From Elusimicrobiota bacterium (GTDB lineage Bacteria; Elusimicrobiota; Elusimicrobia; Elusimicrobiales; Elusimicrobiaceae), in the NCBI GenBank assembly GCA_031271365.1, contig JAISVV010000178.1:1-5206 (forward strand): a stretch of 5,206 nt of DNA, written 5' to 3'. Made by a program: the position numbers and the translations under genes. The notes under the pieces are model-generated. The model had not been told where the DNA came from, made no database searches, and saw nothing but the letters and a program-made list of their open reading frames with translations. Below are positions 1 to 5,206 of this stretch, piece after piece. The stretch's first letter is position 1, and every line of letters starts with the position of its first letter.

Positions 1-2733
1 GCTATTTTTGCCAATAACAGCAGCCTTACGCTTACAAACATCGCCATGAACGCCAACAAAAGCTCCAGTATCGGCGGGGCGATTTATTTTCAGGGGACAA
101 CTTCCGCCATGGGCGGCGGGCTAAACGTACAAACCCTTAATAGTCACGGAACTTCGAGTGTTGAGGGTAATACCGCCGCGCAGGTGGGCGGGGCGATTTA
201 TCAATCAGGCACTTTATACCTTGACGGGGCAACCTTCAGCAATAACCGCGCGGGTATGGAGGGCGGTGCCGTTACGGCAGCGTGGGTGGTGGGCTCTTAT
301 GTTAACACAAACGTCACAAACACAACTTTTTTAAATAACCACGCCGGTGACCGCGGCGGCGCAATGAGCGCGGCTACCAACAGCGTCTTTTTCAACAATG
401 TCCGTTTTGAGGGCAATACCTCCGACCGAGACGGCGCGGGTTTTTATTCCGCGGCGTTAAGCTCCGTGCTGAACAATGTTACCTTTGAGCGCAACGTCGC
501 CGCTGGCGACGGCGGCGCGCTTTTTAATATCTGGACGGTGGACCCTGAGCCCGGCCAATCGGTTATGACGGTTAACGGCAACAGCTCTTTTACAAATAAC
601 CAGGCGGCCAGAGGCGGCGCAATTTATAATACCGCAACCTTAAACATTGATACAACGGCCGGCAATATAATTTTCAGCGGCAACAGGGCCACGGGCGCCC
701 AGGGCGGGGCCGATATTTTCAGTCAGGATTGGTCCACATACGTAACCCCCGGAACTAACGCCACCCCCTATGCCAATATAAAGCCCGTAATCAACTTAAC
801 GGGCAATGCCAACGCTTTATCCATGGACGGCGGCTTTGGCGGGCAGGGCATAATCAATAAAACCGGCGCCAACACCCTTAACCTCGGGGGGGACAGCAGT
901 TTCTTTACCGGCGTCCTAAACCACGACGCCGGCACAACTAATATGACGGGCAGATTTTTTGGCGGCGTTTCAAACGTCACCGGCGGCATAGTTAATTTTA
1001 ATGACGGCAGCTCGCTTGCAAATACTGGCTCCGTTGCGCTTGGCGCAGCGGGCGTTATGAATATAAACCATACCGGCGCAAACCAGTTTGCCGTTAACGG
1101 GCAGATAACCGGCGGCGGCGCTTTAAATAAAGCGGGCGCGGGCAATTTGGTTTTAAGCGGCGATAACTCCGGCTTTACGGGGCAGTTTTACCAAAGCGCG
1201 GGCGCGACGACGGTTAATACGGACAGGTTCTTTGGCGGGGCAAACACTATACGCAACTCCGCCTTAAACCTGCGGCAGACGCAGAGTGTAATGACGCTGA
1301 GCAGCCTGCATCTTTCAAACGCTGCCATAGACACCCGCAACGGCGCCATAGCGCGCTATGTTATAAACACCTTTAGCGCGGCGGGCAATAATAATTTTAG
1401 TATTGATATCAACGCCGCCAACCGAACGGCGGACCAGTTTAACATCGTCGCCGTCACCACCGCCCCGCAGGTGCGCGAACTGGGCACAATAAATATAAGC
1501 AGCTTCAATATCACAAACGACGCGCCCACCGCGCAAACGATGGACTTAAATATTTTTACCGGCGCCGTGGCGGATTATAATTTTACAACAAGCGTGACGC
1601 AGGTTGTCTCGCCGTTATACGTTTATCGGGCCCAATCGCTGGACCCTGCCGTGCTTGGCTACCAGGACCCCAGCGGCAACGGTAAAGGCACATACCGCTT
1701 GTTTTTGGCCTCCAACGGCGGCGGCGAGCAGCCGCCCCAACCCCCGCAGCCGCCGGGGCCGCCAGTGCCGATATTGACGGATATTAACCCCCAGGCCTTG
1801 CGCGGGCAGGTGACGACATTGGCTACTTTTAATAACCAAACTTTTGTTAATATGACGCTTCTTGAGCATATTTACGTTGACAGCGATAAATTTCTAACGC
1901 CCGAAGAGCCCGTTTTATACGCCTCCGCGGCGCGGCCTGTCGCCCTTTACCAAACGCCGGAAAACGAGCGCGCCCTCTGGATAAAACCTTACGCGGCGTT
2001 TGAAACCTTATTTATGACGCACGAAGCCAATATCGCCAACGACCTCTACGGCACGATTGTGGGTATGGACTTTAAGCCCAAAAAACTTAAAGACGCGTGG
2101 GATTTTATCCCTACGCTGTACGCGGCTTACAACGGCGCCGGCCAATCTTTCAGCAACACAACCGCCAGGCAAGACGGCGCCCAACTAGGTTTTATGGGCA
2201 CGCTTTTAAAAGATAATTTTATAAGTTCCCTTTTACTTTACGGCGGCGGGTATTATAACACTATGTCTTTAAACGGGTTTACCGACAACACCTTTAACTG
2301 GTTTACGGGCGGGGCTTTAAAGGCGGCTTATAATTACCGCCCGTCGGAAAACCTGATAATACAGCCGGGCGCTTTTATTTCTTATAACTATTTTACCAAG
2401 CAGAATTTCTACTCCGAGTACGGCACGGCGGCGATGGTTTCCAGCAGTTTAAACGGCCTTAATATTATCCCGGGGGTTAACTTTATATACGGCGCAAAAA
2501 ACTCCAACTTCTACGTAATAACGCAGTATAACTGGAACCTTAACGACCAAATTAACGGTTCTCTTGACGCCGTCGGGCTGCCCAATATACAAATGAGCCG
2601 CGGTTTTTTTGAGTACGGCCTGGGCGCCACAAAAACTATTAACGACGCCTGGATAACCCACCTTCAGGCAACCTTAAGAACCGGCAGCAGGCGCGGCGTG
2701 GCGCTGCAGGCGGGGTTTGAATATAAATTTTAA
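1..2733 (+). CDS. Autotransporter adhesin, Pmp-like passenger plus C-terminal beta-barrel (5' end missing)
   Basis: Predicted type V secreted outer-membrane protein: the barrel inserts in the outer membrane and the passenger is displayed outside, probably for adhesion. The frame is open from base 1. The first ATG (46) has no Shine-Dalgarno, and passenger-like sequence (IFANNSSLTL) precedes it, so the real start and signal peptide lie upstream. Counting that Met as residue 1: FxxN/GGA repeats to about 225, two PATR-type beta-strand repeats at 266-307 and 356-398, Asn/Ser/Thr-rich beta-helix-like sequence to about 555, a Pro-rich linker at 563-575, then a barrel from about 645 to 895 with alternating aromatic strands and a final F-E-Y-K-F, the usual BAM-recognition type of end. 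I see no cysteine in the 895 residues, as is common in secreted autotransporters. Only 21 bases separate it from the glycosyltransferase gene. The class is well supported; ligand and exact family are unknown. Confidence 0.88.
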   Translation, partial: AIFANNSSLTLTNIAMNANKSSSIGGAIYFQGTTSAMGGGLNVQTLNSHGTSSVEGNTAAQVGGAIYQSGTLYLDGATFSNNRAGMEGGAVTAAWVVGSYVNTNVTNTTFLNNHAGDRGGAMSAATNSVFFNNVRFEGNTSDRDGAGFYSAALSSVLNNVTFERNVAAGDGGALFNIWTVDPEPGQSVMTVNGNSSFTNNQAARGGAIYNTATLNIDTTAGNIIFSGNRATGAQGGADIFSQDWSTYVTPGTNATPYANIKPVINLTGNANALSMDGGFGGQGIINKTGANTLNLGGDSSFFTGVLNHDAGTTNMTGRFFGGVSNVTGGIVNFNDGSSLANTGSVALGAAGVMNINHTGANQFAVNGQITGGGALNKAGAGNLVLSGDNSGFTGQFYQSAGATTVNTDRFFGGANTIRNSALNLRQTQSVMTLSSLHLSNAAIDTRNGAIARYVINTFSAAGNNNFSIDINAANRTADQFNIVAVTTAPQVRELGTINISSFNITNDAPTAQTMDLNIFTGAVADYNFTTSVTQVVSPLYVYRAQSLDPAVLGYQDPSGNGKGTYRLFLASNGGGEQPPQPPQPPGPPVPILTDINPQALRGQVTTLATFNNQTFVNMTLLEHIYVDSDKFLTPEEPVLYASAARPVALYQTPENERALWIKPYAAFETLFMTHEANIANDLYGTIVGMDFKPKKLKDAWDFIPTLYAAYNGAGQSFSNTTARQDGAQLGFMGTLLKDNFISSLLLYGGGYYNTMSLNGFTDNTFNWFTGGALKAAYNYRPSENLIIQPGAFISYNYFTKQNFYSEYGTAAMVSSSLNGLNIIPGVNFIYGAKNSNFYVITQYNWNLNDQINGSLDAVGLPNIQMSRGFFEYGLGATKTINDAWITHLQATLRTGSRRGVALQAGFEYKF
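4..720 (+). repeat. Pmp-like FxxN / GGA(I,L,V,M) protein repeats
   Basis: Within the adhesin passenger, FxxN tetrapeptides occur as FANN (nt 7), FSNN (235), FLNN (328), FFNN (388), FEGN (406), FERN (484), FTNN (589) and FSGN (673). GGA motifs follow as GGAI (73, 187, 613), GGAV (262), GGAM (355), GGAL (511) and GGAD (703). The typical unit is F-x-x-N-x-A-x-x-x-G-G-A-I, with variable spacers. This is the defining pattern of chlamydial polymorphic membrane proteins, in which the motifs build a beta-helix and contribute to host-cell adhesion. The array probably continues upstream of the window. The motif count is read directly; the adhesive role is inferred from the family. Confidence 0.85.
841..966 (+). 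repeat. Autotransporter-associated beta-strand (PATR-like) repeat, copy 1
   Basis: The adhesin residues encoded here read G-x-G-I-I-N-K-T-G-A-N-T-L-N-L and continue through FFTG to a closing RFFGG. This matches the familiar 'L-x-K-x-G-x-G-x-L-x-L-x-G-x-N-x-x-x-G' pattern of PATR-type repeats, which extend the passenger beta-helix and are thought to help its folding during secretion. Copy 2 begins exactly 270 nt (90 codons) downstream. The assignment is by motif recall only. Confidence 0.7.
1111..1239 (+). repeat. Autotransporter-associated beta-strand (PATR-like) repeat, copy 2
   Basis: This second copy reads GGGALNKAGAGNLVLSGDNS, followed by GFTG and again ending in DRFFGG. It fits the PATR consensus better than copy 1 (K-A-G-A-G-N-L-V-L-S-G-D-N). 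The two copies share the N-K-x-G-A, L-x-L-x-G-D, F-T-G and RFFGG positions, which suggests duplication of a roughly 90-codon unit. The stretch between them is less obviously repetitive. Confidence 0.75.
1978..2730 (+). other. Autotransporter beta-barrel domain of the adhesin
   Basis: The last ~250 residues change from Asn/Gly-rich passenger to amphipathic strands with alternating aromatic residues, starting near W645 (LWIKPYAAF). They include YGTIVGMDF, a typical early-barrel strand, then SLLLYGGGYYNT, LIIQPGAFISYNYF and a terminal strand ending in Phe. The length suits the usual 250-300 residue, 12-strand translocator. A Pro-rich linker (PPQPPQPPGPPVP, nt 1732-1770) separates passenger and barrel and is followed by about 70 residues that may form the helix plugging the pore. 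I see no obvious autocatalytic cleavage site, so the passenger may stay attached. Confidence 0.82.
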
Positions 2734-2754
2734 TACATAAAGAGACGCAACTTA

Positions 2755-3513
2755 ATGACAATAAAACTTTCGCTTATCATGATTGTAAAAAACGAGGCCG
2801 ATAACCTGGCAAGCTGCCTAAAAAGCGTTAAAGGGCTTGCGCAGGAAATTATTGTGGTAGACAGCGGCTCGCAGGATGAGACCGTTTCCATAGCGCAGAG
2901 CTTCGGCGCTAAAATTTACAAGCGGGATTTTGATTCTTTTACCCTCCAAAAAAACTACGCGCTAAGCAAAGCCGCCGGCGAATGGGTGCTTAACCTTGAC
3001 GGCGACGAAGCCTTAAGCGACGCTTTAAGAGAAGAAATAAAAAATACCCTGCCCGCTACGGATAAAGCAGGTTTTATGCTGCCGATTGCCAACGAGTTTT
3101 TGGGCCGCAAAATGAAGCACAGCGGCTTAAAGCGCGTAATGAAGCTGCGCCTTGCAAAACGCGCGCAAGCCGCATACACGGGCGGCAAAATACACGAGGC
3201 GCTGCGCGTAGAGGGCCCCGTGGGCGTTTTAAAAAACATCGTTACGCACCGGCCTTACAGAAGCATACATCAATACTTCAATAAGTTTAATTTTTACTCC
3301 ACCCTGGCGGCGCAAAGCATGCATGAGCGCGGTAAAAAGTTTTCTTACCTGCAGTTGCTGCGCCCTTTCTTTGATTTTTTTAAAACCTATGTGCTGCGCC
3401 TTGGTTTTTTAGACGGCCTGGAGGGTTTTTTATGGGCGTATTTGGGCGCGCAGTACCCGCTGGTTAAATACGTAAAATTAAAAAGGCTGCACAGCCTGCA
3501 GGAAGAAGAGTGA
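2755..3513 (+). CDS. GT2-family glycosyltransferase, LPS-core WaaE/KdtX type
   Basis: Predicted cytoplasmic or membrane-associated enzyme that moves a sugar from a nucleotide-sugar donor to a surface-glycan acceptor, most likely an LPS inner core. The 252 residues match the usual 250-260 of WaaE-like proteins. The GT-A fold is clear: LSLIMIVKNEADNL at the N-terminus, VVDSGSQDET (D36) for nucleotide binding, FTLQKNYAL at 62-70, and LNLDGDE with the DxD-like D82/D84 for metal and donor binding. A KIHEAL motif (145-150) is characteristic of this subgroup. The C-terminus (206-245) is aromatic and basic and may associate with the membrane. The ATG places the first beta strand at residues 4-10 as in the family; the ribosome-binding sequence (AAAGAG, 2739-2744) is weak. 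The next gene starts one base after its stop. The GT2 fold is near certain; the exact sugar is not readable. Confidence 0.9.
   Translation: MTIKLSLIMIVKNEADNLASCLKSVKGLAQEIIVVDSGSQDETVSIAQSFGAKIYKRDFDSFTLQKNYALSKAAGEWVLNLDGDEALSDALREEIKNTLPATDKAGFMLPIANEFLGRKMKHSGLKRVMKLRLAKRAQAAYTGGKIHEALRVEGPVGVLKNIVTHRPYRSIHQYFNKFNFYSTLAAQSMHERGKKFSYLQLLRPFFDFFKTYVLRLGFLDGLEGFLWAYLGAQYPLVKYVKLKRLHSLQEEE
3501..3510 (+). promoter_or_regulatory. Shine-Dalgarno of the deacetylase, inside the preceding gene
   Basis: The purine-rich GGAAGAAGAG forms the last codons of the glycosyltransferase and ends four bases before the deacetylase ATG (3515); its GGAAG core sits nine bases upstream. The stop TGA (3511-3513) lies between them. 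This arrangement supports translational coupling of the two genes and fixes the deacetylase start. Confidence 0.7.
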
Positions 3514-3514
3514 T

Positions 3515-4234
3515 ATGAGCCTTATCCTGACACTGCTGCCCCCGCGAAAGGGGCTTGCCGTTTTGATGTATCATCACTTCGGCCCCGTAACCTGCCGGCA
3601 GGAAGCGGGGTTTTTTATCCCGGACGAAATGTTTGAGCGCCAGCTTGACTACATTTTAAACAAAGGCTATAAGACGCTTTCTTTCAGCGAAGTGGAAACC
3701 GCCAGCGCGCAAAAGCGGCCGCTGCCGGCAAAAGCGGTTTTAATAACCTTAGACGACGGCTGGAAAGATAATTATACAAACGCCTACCCGATAATAAAAA
3801 AGAAAAACGTTAAGATAAATATTTTTTTAAATACCGGCGATATCTCGCGCGACGCGCGCTACCTTACCTGGGACGAAGTAAAAGAAATGCGCTCCTGCGG
3901 CCTTGTGCAGTTTGCCCCGCACGGCGTAAGCCACAAAAGGCTGCGTTCCCTTACGGACGCGCAAATTAAAGACGAAGTAAGCAAAAGCAAACAAAAGCTG
4001 CAAGAGCAGCTTGGCGTTGAGGTAAAAAGTTTTTGCTATCCTTACGGCGCGGCCGACAAACGCGTACGCCAAATTGTCTTTGACGCCGGCTACAGCCTGG
4101 ACTTTGGCACCAGAAAGGGCGTCTGCCCCTGGCCGTGGGACGGCAAAAAACCCATAAAACGCGCGCACATAATGGCCTGTGACGATTTAAAAGATTTTCA
4201 TTTAAACCTCACCCGCGGCCGCTGCAGGCTGTAA
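3515..4234 (+). CDS. Polysaccharide deacetylase (NodB homology domain, CE4)
   Basis: Predicted metal-dependent N- or O-deacetylase acting on a sugar of a surface polysaccharide or its lipid-linked precursor. In 239 residues it shows the CE4 motifs in order: LMYHHF (17-22), the catalytic TLDDGWKDN (D80 as likely base, D81 as metal ligand), the metal-binding H136-G-V-S-H140 followed by KRL, and FCYPYG (173-178). The second motif has Gly where Ser/Thr is usual (H-S/T-x-x-H); both histidines are kept, so activity is likely. There is no convincing signal peptide, and six cysteines are present (27, 128, 174, 204, 222, 237), both favouring the cytoplasm. That would let it work with the adjoining glycosyltransferase at the inner face of the inner membrane. 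The start is fixed by a good Shine-Dalgarno and by the short distance to the first motif; the next in-frame ATG falls inside that motif. Family certain, substrate unknown. Confidence 0.9.
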   Translation: MSLILTLLPPRKGLAVLMYHHFGPVTCRQEAGFFIPDEMFERQLDYILNKGYKTLSFSEVETASAQKRPLPAKAVLITLDDGWKDNYTNAYPIIKKKNVKINIFLNTGDISRDARYLTWDEVKEMRSCGLVQFAPHGVSHKRLRSLTDAQIKDEVSKSKQKLQEQLGVEVKSFCYPYGAADKRVRQIVFDAGYSLDFGTRKGVCPWPWDGKKPIKRAHIMACDDLKDFHLNLTRGRCRL

Positions 4235-4242
4235 CGCGCCGC

Positions 4243-4309
4243 AAAACGTTTAAAATACTTCCGATAATTATCTATAATACAAAAAAGCCCAAAACGCTTA
4301 AAACTACTT
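4243..4309 (+). repeat. Pair of AAAACGYTTAAAA direct repeats around a promoter
   Basis: AAAACGTTTAAAATACTT (4243-4260) recurs as AAAACGCTTAAAACTACTT (4291-4309), differing by one T/C substitution and one inserted C, with starts 48 bases apart. The first copy contains a perfect CG-centred palindrome, AAACGTTT (4244-4251), the type of core seen in LacI/PurR-family operators. The copies lie on either side of the TATAAT box, one over the -35 position and one just after the expected transcription start, as operator pairs often do. The repeat is seen directly; regulator binding is inference. Confidence 0.5.
4249..4278 (+). promoter_or_regulatory. Candidate sigma-70-type promoter of the permease gene
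   Basis: A perfect TATAAT (4273-4278) is preceded by TTTAAA (4249-4254, 18-base spacer) or TTAAAA (4250-4255, 17-base spacer), each matching four of six bases of TTGACA. The start of transcription would fall near 4285, giving a leader of about 39 nt. I see no rho-independent terminator between the deacetylase stop and this box, so read-through from upstream is also possible. Confidence 0.55.
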
Positions 4310-4314
4310 TGCAT

Positions 4315-4319
4315 GAGGT
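4315..4319 (+). promoter_or_regulatory. Shine-Dalgarno deciding the permease start
   Basis: GAGGT lies four bases before the ATG at 4324, slightly close but strong. A second in-frame ATG at 4333 would have a 13-base gap and is less likely. Confidence 0.65.
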
Positions 4320-4323
4320 AAAA

Positions 4324-5206
4324 ATGATTAAGATGCTTGATAGGTACTTTAAAATAACGCAGCGCGGCTCCAGCGTAAAAACCGAACTTGCCGCCGGCCT
4401 TGCAACGGGCCTTGCCATGATATATATTGTGGCGGTGATACCCTCTATACTGGGCACGGTCGGCGGAGTTATGGCGCAAAACGCGGCTTTTACCTCTGTT
4501 ATTTTAGTAACGGTTATCGCCACTTTGATTATGGGGCTTTGGGCAAATGTGCCGGTGGTGGTTTCTGTAGGTTTGGGGCTTAACGCTTATTTTGCTTTTG
4601 TAGTTTGCGGCGCAATGGGCTTTGAGCCGCAGGTAGGCCTTGCCGCCATACTTTTGGAAGGCATACTGTTTTTTATAGTTTCCGTTTGCGGGCTGCGCGA
4701 TATAATTGTGCGCGCCATACCGGCGGGGCTTAAAACGGGCATTGCCGTGTCCATAGGCGTTTTTATAGCTTTAATCGGCCTTGTCAGCGGCGGCGTGGTT
4801 GTGGCGCACCCGTCTACCATAGTTTCTTTTGCCGATTTTACTTCGCCGGGCCCCGCGCTGCTTACTTTTATCGGCCTTATACTTATTATTGTTATGCACG
4901 CGCGCAAAGTGCCCGGCGGCATTATTATAGCCATAGCGCTTACCACGCTTATCGGCATACCTATGGGCGTTACGGCTATACCGCAAAATTTTAAGGCTTT
5001 TTCTCTGCCGCAGGCGCCAAATTTATTTCAGTTTGATTTCAGCCAGCTTTTTACCGCGCGCTTTGCCCTGGTGTTTGTAACTTTGGCCATAGCTAACTTT
5101 TTTGACGCGGTGGGCACTTTAACTTCGGTGCTGTCTATATCTAAACTTACAAATAAAGAGGGCAATTTCCCTAATATCAAACAGGCGTATGTGGCCGATT
5201 CTCTGG
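4324..5206 (+). CDS. NCS2-family purine/nucleobase permease, AzgA-like (3' end missing)
   Basis: Predicted inner-membrane importer of purine bases (adenine, guanine or hypoxanthine), probably proton-coupled, feeding purine salvage. The first 294 residues are present; relatives run to about 430-480, so roughly a third is beyond the window. Features in order: an N-terminal FKITQRGSSVKTELAAGLATG as in AzgA proteins, YIVAVIPSILG (34-44), AAFTSVILVTVIATLIMGLWANVP, the substrate-region motif VGLGLNAYFAF (82-92), a GILFFIVSVCGLRDIIVRAIP segment, IGVFIALIGLVSGG (144-157), and NFFDAVGTLTSV (258-269). About eight hydrophobic segments can be counted. The usual A-P-G-M-G-L-N-A is here S-V-G-L-G-L-N-A, and the usual F-D-T-x-G-T is F-D-A-V-G-T, so the transporter may be divergent in specificity. 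It has its own likely promoter and no evident link to the glycan genes upstream. Family confident; substrate uncertain. Confidence 0.88.
   Translation, partial: MIKMLDRYFKITQRGSSVKTELAAGLATGLAMIYIVAVIPSILGTVGGVMAQNAAFTSVILVTVIATLIMGLWANVPVVVSVGLGLNAYFAFVVCGAMGFEPQVGLAAILLEGILFFIVSVCGLRDIIVRAIPAGLKTGIAVSIGVFIALIGLVSGGVVVAHPSTIVSFADFTSPGPALLTFIGLILIIVMHARKVPGGIIIAIALTTLIGIPMGVTAIPQNFKAFSLPQAPNLFQFDFSQLFTARFALVFVTLAIANFFDAVGTLTSVLSISKLTNKEGNFPNIKQAYVADSL

Noticed and set aside
46..48. ATG at 46 as true start of the adhesin
   Set aside because: There is no Shine-Dalgarno or signal peptide, and the same frame is open with passenger-like FxxN sequence back to base 1.
768..1145. Minus-strand open frame of 125 codons
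   Set aside because: It is antisense to the adhesin; its Pro/Leu/Ala-rich translation is the expected shadow of Gly/Asn-rich codons, with no recognisable domain.
2604..2610. T7 run in the barrel region as a slippage site
   Set aside because: Runs of seven A or T are frequent in this window, including in the two enzyme genes (2948-2954 and 3822-3828), so this one is not distinctive.
3827..4168. Minus-strand open frame of 113 codons opposite the deacetylase
   Set aside because: The plus strand here encodes the conserved deacetylase motifs, and the antisense product has no family features.
4235..4323. Rho-independent terminator or riboswitch between the deacetylase and the permease
   Set aside because: I found no GC-rich stem followed by a T run, and about 39 nt of leader is too short for a purine riboswitch.
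4587..4958. Minus-strand open frame of 123 codons
   Set aside because: It lies opposite the permease, whose membrane segments are clear. The low-complexity Ile/Met/Thr/Pro translation is typical of antisense to a hydrophobic protein.

Overview
The window reads as one + strand block of four genes, two of them cut by the window edges. The base composition is mixed, roughly half G+C by eye. The proteins point to a diderm (Gram-negative) bacterium: an outer-membrane autotransporter, an LPS-core-type glycosyltransferase and a NodB-type deacetylase. The style of the adhesin (FxxN/GGA repeats joined to a barrel) and the neighbouring genes would fit a host-associated lineage such as Elusimicrobiota. 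That placement is an impression from sequence style, not something shown here.

Region 1 (1-2733) is the 3' part of a large autotransporter adhesin. Its passenger starts with Pmp-like FxxN/GGA repeats (about nt 4-720). Two autotransporter-associated beta-strand repeats with a 270-nt period follow (841-966 and 1111-1239). After a long beta-helix-like stretch comes a Pro-rich linker (1732-1770) and a C-terminal beta-barrel ending in a terminal Phe. The signal peptide and true start lie upstream of the window.

Region 2 (2755-4234) holds a GT2 glycosyltransferase of the WaaE/KdtX type and a polysaccharide deacetylase, separated by one base. They probably act one after the other on a surface glycan such as an LPS core. 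They follow the adhesin by only 21 bases with no visible terminator, so the three may share a transcript.

Region 3 (4235-4323) is the only real intergenic space. It carries a good TATAAT -10 box bracketed by two near-identical AAAACG(T/C)TTAAAA elements, which look like a regulated promoter for the next gene.

Region 4 (4324 to the end) is the 5' two-thirds of an NCS2-family, AzgA-like purine/nucleobase permease with non-canonical residues in a conserved motif.

I found no CRISPR array, mobile element, tRNA, rRNA or obvious new defence system. The most interesting points are the hybrid Pmp/PATR adhesin with possible contingency elements and the repeat-flanked promoter of the permease.
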